Of a DNA stretch of 64,000 bases, positions 51,715 through 61,459 are shown piece by piece; within the stretch, counting starts at the first letter, position 1; every line of letters begins with the position of its first letter. Source of the DNA: JALZUR01 sp965205365 (GTDB lineage Bacteria > Bdellovibrionota > Bdellovibrionia > Bdellovibrionales > UBA1609). The position numbers and the translations under genes were made by a program. The stretch covers positions 310,001 to 374,000 of the forward strand of contig CBDBGT010000011.1 in assembly GCA_965205365.1 (NCBI GenBank), written 5' to 3'. Under the pieces are notes generated by a model. That model saw only the letters and a list, made by a program, of their open reading frames with translations. It had not been told where the DNA came from and made no database searches.

Positions 51715-54150
51715 TTAAAATTTACCCCAATATTCTGCTGTAGGAGCCTCTTCTAGTTCTACATAAGCTGTAGGCTGAATTAAATAATGCATACTTGCCC
51801 CTTTGCCATATAAAGAAGTGTATACAAATATATTACGCATTACTTTTTTCATATAAGATTTTGTCTCTTTAAACGGCACTCGTTCAATAAACTCATCCTG
51901 ATGGATTTGACCAACCATTTTACTCCACATTTTCACTCTATGCGGGCCTGCGTTATAAGATGCCACAACAAAGGGTAAATGACCATTAAACTGTTTATTT
52001 AACCTGCTTAAGTATTTTGCTCCATAACGAATATTTACCCTTGGCTTTAAGAGTGCTTTTGAAATATATGATTGTTCATCTCTAGTAACTTTTTCTAACA
52101 AAGGATCTTTACCCGATAAAATACTTAGAATTTTAGCTCCCGTATAGGGCATGATTTGAAGAAGTCCTCTAGCTCCAACGGGAGAAAGTGCTTTTGTGTC
52201 AAAAAAACTTTCAGCTCTCATCACACTCCAAACTAAATTTTTAGAAATATCAAATAAACTAGACGCCTTTAAAACATATTCTTCATAAGCTTTAGGGTAT
52301 GACTTAGACCAAAATTTATATGCTATTTCAGGCTTGGAAAAACTACGTTCTTTATAAAATGATGTAGAGGCTAGTCTTGAAAGATTGCTAAAATCCTTTG
52401 TGTTTTGAAAAAGCCCTAAAAGCTCTTCTTTTAAATTCTTAGTTTTTGACAGTTTTTTAATAACAACTAGTTCTTCATTTGCATCGTTAAAAAATCCTAA
52501 TCTAGATAAATAAATATAGCGCTGCATATACAAAGAATAAGTTGACTCTTTTAGGGGTAGATCTTTAACCTTGTTTTTTGGCAAAGATGATTCTAAACCC
52601 ACTACTGGAAGATCTTCTAGCCCTGCTCCTACATAAAGTGTTGAGGGCATACGTATAGAGGGTTTAAAATCTGCTAAAAAAAGATCACGCTTAATTAAAA
52701 TACTTTTCTTTTTATCAATCCAAGGAAGTCTTAAAAAATTATTTGTAGTGAGTAGAGTTTGATTTTTTTTGGCAACATTCTCTAACCTTAAAGCTGAAAG
52801 AATAGCATAATATGAAACCAAAGGATCTGTAATAAGTTGTTTATATATTAAAACTGCATTGCTTTCTTGGCCTAATTTTTCTAAAGATCTAGCTGCCCAA
52901 TAGTAAACCTGTTTTTTATCAAAATACTTAGACCCTTTAGAATTATTTTTTATTTTTTCACCAAGAGCCACAAAACCAGAGTATGCTTCTTGATATTTTT
53001 TATCCAAATACATACTCCATGGTAATAACCATTGAGTTTTTTTAGCATAAATTGACCTTCTGTGATTCTTTAAGAGACTTTTAAAATAACGTTGAGCAGC
53101 TTTAAAATTTGAAAGCTCTAAGTTTAAATTTGCAAGATTAAAAAGAAGATTTGCCTTTTTCCTAGATGTTTTTTCTTTCTTATACAAATCTTTATAAACA
53201 AAAAGACTTTTTTCAGGTTGCCCAGCATAATACAACACTTTTGCTATTCTAATTTTTTCATCATAATTTTCTTCAATTTTTTTATCTTCAAATATCACCG
53301 TTAATGATCTATGGGGTTTACCAATATAGTAATAATAACTAGACAATAATCTTTCATATGTATATTTATTATTTTTAACCTCTTCTAAATGTTTAAGTAT
53401 CTCATTATTTAACCCTTCAAGATAATAACGTTTAAGTTTAGATCTTATATTTTTTAAGGTTAGACTGCACTCAACCTTTTTACCTTCAAACAATAAATTT
53501 TGGTCTTTAAACCCCCACTCATTAGAATACTTACTTAAGGGATGATTTTCATACAAATCTCTAAACCATTTACAATAACGTCTCTTACCAAAGAGCTTTT
53601 TTTCAATGGATGCTGACAAAAGCTCCTCTAATAAATCCACTCTTTTTAAACTGCCCTTCCATGAATGTAATAGTGGATTTAGCTTTTTATATGCAGATAG
53701 TCCCTTTTTATTCTTTAAATCTATTCGACCATATAAATAATTTATTTTCTCTAATAAAGATTTTTGAATTTTTTTTTCTTTTAAAGCTTTCTTAAGATGT
53801 GCCTCTGCTTTTAAAAAATTTTCTTGATTATAATCAATAACAGCTCTGTAATACTCTATATATATACCAAGCTCTTTGATTCCATAAGCTTGATCAAACT
53901 CTTTTTCCGCTTCCTCATACTTGCCAAACTCAACAGCTAAAACACCCTGTGCATACTTTAGTAAAAGCTTATCAGTACCGACCAATTCACCTGAATACTT
54001 CCTTAAGTAATCTAAAGCCTTCTTGTTTTCATCATTTAAAATATGTTCCCGCAAATTCTTAAAGATACCTTTAGAAATAGAATGAGCAAATATACTACTA
54101 GGCACACAAAAAATAACAAAAAATAATAAACTAACCCTTATGAAAATCAT
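51715..54150 (-). CDS. slt: Lytic murein transglycosylase (Slt70-like)
   Basis: An 811-residue periplasmic enzyme. It starts with a signal peptide (LLFFVIFCVPSSIFA), then a long helical superhelix of TPR-like pairs (about 30-600), and a C-terminal goose-lysozyme-type domain: MRAESFFDTKALSPVGARGLLQIMP with the catalytic Glu, GAKYLSRL and VASYNAGPHRVKMW. It cleaves peptidoglycan glycan strands to anhydromuropeptides. The length exceeds E. coli Slt70 (645 residues) because the helical part is longer. Monocistronic; a 22 bp palindrome lies about 35 bp upstream. Confidence 0.93.
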   Translation of the reverse strand: MIFIRVSLLFFVIFCVPSSIFAHSISKGIFKNLREHILNDENKKALDYLRKYSGELVGTDKLLLKYAQGVLAVEFGKYEEAEKEFDQAYGIKELGIYIEYYRAVIDYNQENFLKAEAHLKKALKEKKIQKSLLEKINYLYGRIDLKNKKGLSAYKKLNPLLHSWKGSLKRVDLLEELLSASIEKKLFGKRRYCKWFRDLYENHPLSKYSNEWGFKDQNLLFEGKKVECSLTLKNIRSKLKRYYLEGLNNEILKHLEEVKNNKYTYERLLSSYYYYIGKPHRSLTVIFEDKKIEENYDEKIRIAKVLYYAGQPEKSLFVYKDLYKKEKTSRKKANLLFNLANLNLELSNFKAAQRYFKSLLKNHRRSIYAKKTQWLLPWSMYLDKKYQEAYSGFVALGEKIKNNSKGSKYFDKKQVYYWAARSLEKLGQESNAVLIYKQLITDPLVSYYAILSALRLENVAKKNQTLLTTNNFLRLPWIDKKKSILIKRDLFLADFKPSIRMPSTLYVGAGLEDLPVVGLESSLPKNKVKDLPLKESTYSLYMQRYIYLSRLGFFNDANEELVVIKKLSKTKNLKEELLGLFQNTKDFSNLSRLASTSFYKERSFSKPEIAYKFWSKSYPKAYEEYVLKASSLFDISKNLVWSVMRAESFFDTKALSPVGARGLLQIMPYTGAKILSILSGKDPLLEKVTRDEQSYISKALLKPRVNIRYGAKYLSRLNKQFNGHLPFVVASYNAGPHRVKMWSKMVGQIHQDEFIERVPFKETKSYMKKVMRNIFVYTSLYGKGASMHYLIQPTAYVELEEAPTAEYWGKF

Positions 54151-54666
54151 AACTCTCCTCTTTTAAAATACCCTTTCTCAAATATTTTTAAAAGATCTTT
54201 TAAAAATTTAATTCAAAAGTACTAAGCCTCTTAGATAAATTTTTAAAAATAAACTCTATTTTTAGTTAAGACGTTTGACTAGAAAATTAAAAAATATCCT
54301 TACTACCCTATATTAAAAATTTTTTCATAAAAAATAATTTTTTTTTAAAGATTTTTTAATGAAATCTATTTCATATCCAAATTTAAAACCCTTAAGGCTT
54401 CTAGATTTAAAGCAAAAAATAGTGTTTTTAAAAACTCCCTAATAATAAACTCTTTATTTACATGATTTAAAAAGCCATTCTAAATAAATATAGAACAGTA
54501 GATTAAATTAAATCTTTTAAGAGTAAGTTTTTAAATTCATTTTTTAAAAAAAAGCTTATATTTAAGAAATAGAATTAAACTAGTTACTCTTCCTTTCTAT
54601 AAAGAATCATAAAATGTCTTTCTAAGCATATTTTTATTAATATTCTTTCATCTAAATACATATGCT
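54151..54666. other. AT-rich intergenic region, no gene seen
   Basis: 516 bp with many A/T runs and no open frame worth reporting. It should contain the slt promoter near 54200. The only clear structure is the palindrome at 54185-54206. Confidence 0.5.
54185..54206. promoter_or_regulatory. Perfect 22 bp palindrome upstream of slt
   Basis: TTTTTAAAAGATCTTTTAAAA plus A reads the same on both strands, centred on GATC. It is about 35 bp before the slt start codon, so it could be an operator or leader hairpin. Low complexity makes chance plausible. Confidence 0.3.
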
Positions 54667-56025
54667 TTAGTTTATAGAGTCACTGTCACTTGATGAACAC
54701 GAATCACCAGAGCAACTTGAATTTCTACATTCTGGTGGAAGATCATTTTCTGATATTCCTCTACCATTAGCACCAGGTGTTGGACACTGGCTTTCAACAC
54801 TTGCAGAAGCCCAAGTTGGTATTGGTGCTACAGGTGGTCTGTTTCTTCTCTTCTTTTTTGTTCTGTTCTTCATAATTAAAAAAAGAAGCAAAACTACACT
54901 ACCACCAATTAATAATTTAGGAATAAACCAAGATTTTTTCTTATCTTTAATACATTTATTCTTAACATTCTCAATGTAACCTTGAGGACAACCACAAAAA
55001 ATATTTCCAGGGCCTGAGTTCCGTATTTTTTTTCCAGGACAAACACATTGTTCAAATTTTATAGAAGAACTTGCTTTTCCCCCTATTGTATCCACCCTTA
55101 TCATATCATTAATACAAACACACTTTTTTTCCTTAGCGTCCCACTCTAGATCATTGTGACCGCATCTGTTAATGGAAACACATTGTTTAGTTGATTTATC
55201 CCACTCCTCACCTTTTTTGCACGGTGACGGAGTAGTCACAATATTAGGAATACACTCTCTTGTTCTCTTACTAAAGAGTTGACCCTCAGGACAAGCACAG
55301 CTAATAGCTCCTTTTGTATCCTCTATTTGTTCCATACCCCGTTTAGAGCAAACACACTCTCCATTTACACCTCTAGACATATTTAAGCCGCATACTTCAC
55401 AATTTATTTTTCTATCTGAGGGAGAAAAAATTCCATTTGGGCACTTACAGCCTATATACTTCCCCTTTTCTCTTATAGGCTCTCCCCCATAATCTTTTTC
55501 ACACTGCTCTGCATTTCCTGCATATGCTTTAGGAAACAAATCATTTAAAATAGATTCAATAAATGAAACTTTTTTAGCCCCCTTACCTATAATAATATCA
55601 GTAAGTCTTGCCTTTGCTCTTTCATAAATTAAAAAATCTTTCCATAAAAACGACTGACCATTTACTAAAAAAGCAACAGGCCCCTTGTCTACATATTTTA
55701 CAAAAAGAGACTGACCTTTAAACTTTATCTTAAAATAATCTTTCCCGACTTTAAACTGAGCAAATTTTTTATCCCAAAGAGGTAAGGTCATTTTTACAAT
55801 GTCTCTGTATGCTCTTTTACTCATCATTGGTTCTGCTGATTCTACAAAATCTGAAACTTTTAAATTCCTTTTCTTATTTTGTATTGTCTTAAGCATATTT
55901 GCATAATGAGGAGTTTTTACTGTTTTCTTAATATTAATATTTTGAGGCTTTGCAAAGGCAGCTGGAGTAAAAATAAAGGAAGCTAAAATCAAACCTATCA
56001 CTATATCTTTATATATTTTCTTCAT
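54667..56025 (-). CDS. Exported cysteine-rich protein with EGF-like repeats and a C-terminal membrane anchor
   Basis: A 452-residue protein. The signal peptide (about 1-25) ends ASFIFTPAAFA. Residues about 30-165 are basic and beta-rich. Residues about 170-370 hold 20 cysteines in repeated short modules (CKC, CEVC, CVC, CAC, CVC, CGC), each with a CPxG-like piece, resembling EGF-type or surface-antigen repeats. A membrane helix (LLIGGSVVLLLFLIM) and a basic stretch follow, then a Ser/Cys-rich tail with four more cysteines. Likely exported and anchored in the inner membrane. Family unknown to me. Confidence 0.75.
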   Translation of the reverse strand: MKKIYKDIVIGLILASFIFTPAAFAKPQNINIKKTVKTPHYANMLKTIQNKKRNLKVSDFVESAEPMMSKRAYRDIVKMTLPLWDKKFAQFKVGKDYFKIKFKGQSLFVKYVDKGPVAFLVNGQSFLWKDFLIYERAKARLTDIIIGKGAKKVSFIESILNDLFPKAYAGNAEQCEKDYGGEPIREKGKYIGCKCPNGIFSPSDRKINCEVCGLNMSRGVNGECVCSKRGMEQIEDTKGAISCACPEGQLFSKRTRECIPNIVTTPSPCKKGEEWDKSTKQCVSINRCGHNDLEWDAKEKKCVCINDMIRVDTIGGKASSSIKFEQCVCPGKKIRNSGPGNIFCGCPQGYIENVKNKCIKDKKKSWFIPKLLIGGSVVLLLFLIMKNRTKKKRRNRPPVAPIPTWASASVESQCPTPGANGRGISENDLPPECRNSSCSGDSCSSSDSDSIN

Positions 56026-56178
56026 ACTGATATTTTCTAAGAAAACTTTTAAGACTTAAAGAGCTTTATAAATTTTCTAGACCAAAATCCCTTTAAAAAC
56101 TAGACTGTAGATGTGTAACTAAAAAAGTAACGGCTATTTTAAACAGTTTAGTTTAAAGACCTTAATAATAAGAACCTC

Positions 56179-57213
56179 TTATTGAGCAGCCCTTACTTTG
56201 CGTAAAACTACCTCTAATGACTTTAAATCACTTAAAAAACTAGCTGTTACCACCTTATTAAAATCTTTATTTAAACAACGAGCTCTTATAATATTTTCAC
56301 CTCCAGCTTGAATAAAAACTTTTTGAATCCTAAAATCTATCTCTTCTTCCGTCTCTAAACAGTCCACTGTAAAAGCATAGGGAACCACAACAAGCTTTTT
56401 AACACCCTTTCTAGCTAGCTCTTTCACCTTATCAACGGTATATGGAAGTATCCATTGATTTTTACCTAAACGACTTTGAAAAGACACCTCCCAATGATGA
56501 AGACCTAATCTATTTGAAATATCAGATGCTGTTTTAAAGCACTGAGATCTGTAGCAAAACTCATTAACCTCATGCCAGGTTAAACAACACTTACCACAGT
56601 TATTACACTGTCTATGAATTTTTTTAATCTGTTTTTCAGGAATTCCATGAAAGCTAAATAGTACTTTTGTCCCTTTATCTTTATAATTTTTTATTTTTTT
56701 TGCTGAAATATTTAAAAAATCAGGATGATTAAAGTAGTATGCTTTAGATTTAATTTGAATGTCTTTATTCTTTTTAACCCACTTTTCAGCTTCTTCTAAA
56801 GCGCTTAGCGAAGATGACTGAGCATACTGTGGATACATGGGAATATAATAAATTTCTTTTACGCCTTGTTCTTTTAATTCATCTAGAGTTTTATCAATAT
56901 ATGGAGCTGAATAACTCATGGCATATCGTACTAAATATTCACCCTGGTATTTTTTACTAAGCTCTTTAACTATTTCTTTAGTATAAACATTTAAAGGTGA
57001 GCCTTCTTTTTTCCAAACAACTTTATACGCCTTTAAAGACTTTAAAGCTCTAAAAGGAACTATAATTCCTTTAACTAAAAAAAATCTTAGTAAAAAAGGA
57101 ATATCGATAACGTTTTTATCCATTAAAAAGTTTGTTAAATATTTTCTAACAGCCTTTATGTTTAGGCCTTCAGGCGTTCCAATATTCACAAGTACAATTG
57201 CTTTTTTAGACAT
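56179..57213 (-). CDS. hemH: Ferrochelatase
   Basis: A 344-residue enzyme. LVNIGTPEG at the N-terminus, the catalytic His in SFHGIPEKQI, and VVVPYAFTVDCLETEEEID with the conserved Glu are typical. It inserts iron into protoporphyrin IX. An insertion after the His motif, HRQCNNCGKCC...CYRSQC, holds six cysteines and could bind an iron-sulphur cluster, as found in some other bacterial ferrochelatases but with a different pattern. It overlaps hemY by 8 bp and is the last gene of the haem operon. Confidence 0.94.
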   Translation of the reverse strand: MSKKAIVLVNIGTPEGLNIKAVRKYLTNFLMDKNVIDIPFLLRFFLVKGIIVPFRALKSLKAYKVVWKKEGSPLNVYTKEIVKELSKKYQGEYLVRYAMSYSAPYIDKTLDELKEQGVKEIYYIPMYPQYAQSSSLSALEEAEKWVKKNKDIQIKSKAYYFNHPDFLNISAKKIKNYKDKGTKVLFSFHGIPEKQIKKIHRQCNNCGKCCLTWHEVNEFCYRSQCFKTASDISNRLGLHHWEVSFQSRLGKNQWILPYTVDKVKELARKGVKKLVVVPYAFTVDCLETEEEIDFRIQKVFIQAGGENIIRARCLNKDFNKVVTASFLSDLKSLEVVLRKVRAAQ

Positions 57214-58396
57214 GTTGAATTTCTTTAGTTTTTTTCAAAATATTTTTTGCAAAAATCTGACCACTTTGAATCATTGAGCCTATGCCTAGGTTACCAGTCC
57301 AATTTGCAAAAAAATATATGTCATCTTTATGTTTTTCTAATTTTCTTAATACACCTTCTAAAGCAAGATCATATGCTGGGAATGCCTGTTCCCAGTGCTT
57401 AAAGTATGATTTAACAATTTTATTCTCTCTAAAAAACTTTTCTTTTCGAAAAGACTTTACTAAAGACAACGCAGTTTTTTTTTCCACTATAAAATCACCA
57501 TTAAAAATCCAAGTTTCAGAAACAAGATTTTTTTTTGCTCTATTCTCAAAAATATCTGAATTTAAAATTAAGCCTAACACTTTTTCTCCTTGCTTTTTAA
57601 ATATACAGCCAAATCCTTTAAAAGGCATTCTATCTTTTTTATCAATGAAAACGGTCATAGTAGATATTTTTTTATAAGAAACTTTACTCAAAAGATTTTT
57701 AACATCTTTTGAAACACAATTAGGCAATGAATATGTTGGAGTTGAAATCACTCTAAAATTATAATTCTTTAAAGGCTCTTTCTCAAATAAAACCCCTTTG
57801 TTTATTAAATAACTTTTTAAATAATCACAAAACTCCTGCATTCCGTTTTTAAAACTAATACTCCCTAAAGATTTTTCTCTGTTCAATTGAAAAAAACTCT
57901 TTAACAATAAACTTGCACTAAGCTCTTTAACATCTCCACCATATATTCCCTGAAGCCCTGGGGCTATTAAATTATCTAATACAGACTTTCCAACGGTTCT
58001 TAAACCCCACTCCTCTAAAGTTTCATTCTTAAAAGGTTTTATCTGAGATTTTTTTTTCACTAATGCAAAAAGAGGTTTTAAATTTCTTAATGTTTGAATA
58101 AAACTCAACGGCCACCTTCTAGGCCTTTCGTTTATAAAAACATATTTTTTTTTCCCAATATCTAAATAAAACTCATACTCTAAACCTATTTCATTTAATA
58201 AATCCTTTGTTGCCTCATTATACAATATTGAATTTGCCGCTGCCTCCACCAAACCCTCAGGAGTTATTAATGTTGAAATTTTATGTTCATTATAGGGATC
58301 AATAACAGTAACTTTAAATCCTTCCTTATAAAGAAAATATGTAGCAATTAAACCACTTATTCCTGAACCATAAACTGCAAGACTTGGTTTAATCAT
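57206..58396 (-). CDS. hemY: Protoporphyrinogen oxidase (HemY/HemG type)
   Basis: A 396-residue flavoprotein. The FAD dinucleotide fold begins VYGSGISGLIATYFLYKEG. GLQGIYGGDVKELSASLLL is the PPO block in the middle, and the C-terminus has the second FAD contact (NWTGNLGIGSMIQSG). It is shorter than the ~450-residue norm. It oxidises protoporphyrinogen IX before HemH. It overlaps hemN (ATGA) and hemH. Lower similarity to the best-known HemY leaves some uncertainty, but the operon settles it. Confidence 0.88.
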   Translation of the reverse strand: MIKPSLAVYGSGISGLIATYFLYKEGFKVTVIDPYNEHKISTLITPEGLVEAAANSILYNEATKDLLNEIGLEYEFYLDIGKKKYVFINERPRRWPLSFIQTLRNLKPLFALVKKKSQIKPFKNETLEEWGLRTVGKSVLDNLIAPGLQGIYGGDVKELSASLLLKSFFQLNREKSLGSISFKNGMQEFCDYLKSYLINKGVLFEKEPLKNYNFRVISTPTYSLPNCVSKDVKNLLSKVSYKKISTMTVFIDKKDRMPFKGFGCIFKKQGEKVLGLILNSDIFENRAKKNLVSETWIFNGDFIVEKKTALSLVKSFRKEKFFRENKIVKSYFKHWEQAFPAYDLALEGVLRKLEKHKDDIYFFANWTGNLGIGSMIQSGQIFAKNILKKTKEIQHV

Positions 58397-59754
58397 ATGG
58401 ACTGAGAAAAAACCTTTCTTGTGGGATTTTTTAACCGAAGCCGTTTATCAAGTCCCATACAAATATTTCTTAAAAATGGGCGACCTTTTTCACTAACCTC
58501 TAAACTTAACCCATTAAAATGTATGAACTCATCCTTAATTACTGAGCTTAAATAAATTTCAAGATCAGTCTTATCCGCTTGAGTAAGCTTTACTCTCCAT
58601 TTTGTCATAAGATTTAAAATAAGTTCACGATAAACCTTGTCTTCACTGGTTAACTTATGACCTCTAAATGTAGGAATTTTCCCTTTAAAAACCTCTCTTT
58701 CATAAATAATAAGTTTTTTCTCATTTTGATGAAATATATCTGGTGTTTCAGAAATTGAACTCACACCAATACCTAAAAGTAAGTCAGTCCTAGTAGCAGT
58801 GTACCCCATAAAATTTCTATGGAGCCTTCCTTCCTCTAAGGCTTTATAAAGAGAATCCGATTTTAAAGCAAAATGATCCATACCAATTTCTACATAGCCT
58901 GCATCAATGAGTTTTTTTCTAGCCACTTCATAAAGCTCCCTTTTTTCAGCTCCTGTGGGAAGATCCTCATCTTTAAAAATTCTATGTGTTGGCTTAATCC
59001 ATGGGACTAGAGCAAAACTATATAAGGCTATGCGATCAGGTCTGTGTTCAATAGTTTTTTCAATAAGGTGTTTTATTTTAAAAACATTTTGTTTTGGTAA
59101 ACCATAAATTAAATCATAGTTTACTGACGTATAGCCTATCTCTCTTGCAGCACTTGTTAAATCCTTAGTTATTTTCTCTGGTTGAATTCTATTTACAAGC
59201 TTTTGAACTTCTAAATCAAAATCTTGAACACCCATGGACACTCTATGAAAACCTAACGGTTTAAGGGCTTTTAAATGTTTTCTTGTTGTTTTCCTTGGGT
59301 CTACTTCAATAGATCCTTCAAAATTACTAGAAAGTGTGCAATCTTTAAAGATTGCTTGAATAAGTTTTTTTAAATTTTCTGGTGAAAAAAAAGTTGGAGT
59401 CCCTCCACCAAAGTGCAATTCTTTAAGTGGCCTTGATTTTAAATCTGGGCAACTCCTAATATATATACTCCACTCATTTAACAATTGAGTTAAATAAATA
59501 TCTTCTCTTTTGTGATCTTTTGTAATTGCCGTATTGCATCCACAAAATGTGCATAAACTCTCACAAAAAGGTATGTGAACATACATAGACCAACTAGTGT
59601 GCTCATCACTCAGACAGTGGTTAATAGAAGCTGTCCATTCTTTTGTAGTTGGGCTGTTGTCCCAATAAGGAACCGTTGGATAGCTGGTGTACCTTGGGGC
59701 AGGAATATCATATTTAGCTAATAGCTCTTTCATTTTAATCTCTTTCTTGTTCAT
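58393..59754 (-). CDS. hemN: Oxygen-independent coproporphyrinogen III dehydrogenase
   Basis: A 453-residue radical SAM enzyme. The cluster motif C64-x3-C68-x2-C71-x-C73 lies in IPFCESLCTFCGC. RYTSYPTVPYW, LHFGGGTPTF, SMGVQDFD and NYDLIYGLPKQ are HemN motifs. It decarboxylates coproporphyrinogen III without oxygen. It overlaps hemE by 4 bp and hemY by 4 bp, so translation is coupled throughout. Confidence 0.95.
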   Translation of the reverse strand: MNKKEIKMKELLAKYDIPAPRYTSYPTVPYWDNSPTTKEWTASINHCLSDEHTSWSMYVHIPFCESLCTFCGCNTAITKDHKREDIYLTQLLNEWSIYIRSCPDLKSRPLKELHFGGGTPTFFSPENLKKLIQAIFKDCTLSSNFEGSIEVDPRKTTRKHLKALKPLGFHRVSMGVQDFDLEVQKLVNRIQPEKITKDLTSAAREIGYTSVNYDLIYGLPKQNVFKIKHLIEKTIEHRPDRIALYSFALVPWIKPTHRIFKDEDLPTGAEKRELYEVARKKLIDAGYVEIGMDHFALKSDSLYKALEEGRLHRNFMGYTATRTDLLLGIGVSSISETPDIFHQNEKKLIIYEREVFKGKIPTFRGHKLTSEDKVYRELILNLMTKWRVKLTQADKTDLEIYLSSVIKDEFIHFNGLSLEVSEKGRPFLRNICMGLDKRLRLKNPTRKVFSQSI

Positions 59755-60779
59755 TTACTAAAATAACTACGTACAGTGTCTATATAATATTTAACATTAC
59801 GCTCAGGAGTCCGTGGTAAAACACCATGCCCAAGCCCTGGAATCCAGCCTTTTCTTTCTTCAAGAGAAAGGCCTTTAAACTGATCTAAATATTGGGCTAA
59901 GGAAACTCTAAGCTGAGAAAGCGGTTGGTGTAACAACGCTTGGTCAAAATTTCCCTGAACAAAGCCTGAATGTTTTCTATTTTTTAAGATATTTACAAGA
60001 TCCCATCTATGATCCCAACCCATTCCAGCCCAAGGCTGATCTAAAAAATCTAAAGAGTAGTGATTTAAATTGCCACCTTTAGCATAATAACCAAGTTTAC
60101 CTGGAAACTTTTTAACTAAAGTAAGTAAATAGGGTGCAATTCTAGTTTTAAACAGCTGTGCACTCACTTCACCCACAGCTGTATCAAAGACCATAACCAC
60201 CTCAGCACCATTGTCTAACTGAAGTTGAATATTTCTCTCTAAAAATGGAAGCATATGAATTTGAGCAAACTCATCAAACAAGTGTAAGTTCTTTTTAGTT
60301 TCCACCATACTGCCTTTATAGCTACCCTCTACAGCATATCCAAAAAGAGTCCAAAGCCCACCAACAAAACCAATTAAACTTTTATTATTAGGTAAGACCG
60401 CTCTAGTTGCTCTTAAACAATCTCCTTGAAATTTTATTCCTTCAAAGGCTTCTTCTTGAGATTTAAATTTTTTAAAATCACTTTTGTCCCTTAAATTCCA
60501 AGCTAAAATCGGCCCTGGAGAATACTCCAGACCCATACCAAACGCCTCTAATGGAAACAACAAGTCTGAAAACAAAATACAAAGATCATAATCAAACTCA
60601 TGAACAGCATTAAAACCAACTTTAGCTGCCAATTCAGGAGTTTTACATAAGTCCATAAATGAATACTCTTCTCTTAAGGCTCTATATGATTTTTGATATC
60701 TTCCCGCCTGCCTCATAAGCCAAATAGGAGGAACACTTTCAACCTCACCATTTAAAACGTTTTGAAATTTTTTATTCAT
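59751..60779 (-). CDS. hemE: Uroporphyrinogen decarboxylase
   Basis: A 342-residue enzyme with the N-terminal PPIWLMRQAGRY signature, the conserved Asp in ILFSDLLFPLEAFGM, and GVLPRTPERNV near the C-terminus. It removes four carboxyl groups to form coproporphyrinogen III. It is 15 bp downstream of the response regulator gene in the same operon. Confidence 0.96.
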   Translation of the reverse strand: MNKKFQNVLNGEVESVPPIWLMRQAGRYQKSYRALREEYSFMDLCKTPELAAKVGFNAVHEFDYDLCILFSDLLFPLEAFGMGLEYSPGPILAWNLRDKSDFKKFKSQEEAFEGIKFQGDCLRATRAVLPNNKSLIGFVGGLWTLFGYAVEGSYKGSMVETKKNLHLFDEFAQIHMLPFLERNIQLQLDNGAEVVMVFDTAVGEVSAQLFKTRIAPYLLTLVKKFPGKLGYYAKGGNLNHYSLDFLDQPWAGMGWDHRWDLVNILKNRKHSGFVQGNFDQALLHQPLSQLRVSLAQYLDQFKGLSLEERKGWIPGLGHGVLPRTPERNVKYYIDTVRSYFSK

Positions 60780-60794
60780 TTTCCTCCACCTTTA

Positions 60795-61457
60795 CTATTC
60801 TATAACCCATGAATAACCAACTCCTCTTATGCTTTTCACATAAGAACCATATTGTTTAAGATTGTTTCTTAATTTTAAAATAACATTGTCAATTGTTCTC
60901 TCTGTTGGAAATTGATTTTTTCCCCATATTTCATCTAAAATATCCGAACGCCTTACAACAGCTGGAGAGTTTTTATATAAACATAAAAAAACTCCAAATT
61001 CCTTTTCTGAAAGAAATAAAGTTTCTGAATTCTTCCAGTTAAATGAGTAAGATTTAAAGTTAATAGTTAGATCCCCTAATTTTAAAGCTTCTTCTTCAAC
61101 ATGATCTTCTAAGACATGACTTAATCTTATCCAAAGCTCTGCAAATAAGAATGGTTTTGGAATGTACTCAACTGCTCCAAGCTCATATCCTTTTAGCCTA
61201 TCTTCAGCTGTATTTCTAGCAGTTAAAAACAATATTGGATCTGATTTTTTAGCCCCATTAAGGTATTTAGCTACTTCATAGCCCTCACCGTCTAAAAGAC
61301 CCACATCTAGTATATAAAATTTAAAATCTTCCTTATTAATAGCCTCTATGGATTCAGCAACACTTCTTGCCCATAAAACTTCAACATTTTTTTCCTTAAG
61401 ACTTTGAATAACTGATGTTGCAAGATTTAAATCATCTTCTACATATAAACCCCTCAT
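60795..61457 (-). CDS. OmpR-family response regulator
   Basis: A 220-residue protein. The receiver domain has the acidic pair in VEDD, the phosphorylated Asp 51 in YILDVGLLDGEGY, and Thr/Lys in LFLTARN and PKPF. A winged-helix output domain follows (about 122-220, ending GVGYSWVIE). It binds DNA as a dimer. It is 2 bp downstream of the histidine kinase, its likely partner, and sits between hemL and hemE, so it may control the haem operon; the signal is unknown. Confidence 0.93.
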   Translation of the reverse strand: MRGLYVEDDLNLATSVIQSLKEKNVEVLWARSVAESIEAINKEDFKFYILDVGLLDGEGYEVAKYLNGAKKSDPILFLTARNTAEDRLKGYELGAVEYIPKPFLFAELWIRLSHVLEDHVEEEALKLGDLTINFKSYSFNWKNSETLFLSEKEFGVFLCLYKNSPAVVRRSDILDEIWGKNQFPTERTIDNVILKLRNNLKQYGSYVKSIRGVGYSWVIE

Positions 61458-61459
61458 GA

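Noticed and set aside
54667..56025. Cysteine-rich region as a ferredoxin or radical SAM domain
   Set aside because: Spacing is irregular CxC with intervening polar repeats and the protein has a signal peptide, unlike cytoplasmic Fe-S proteins.
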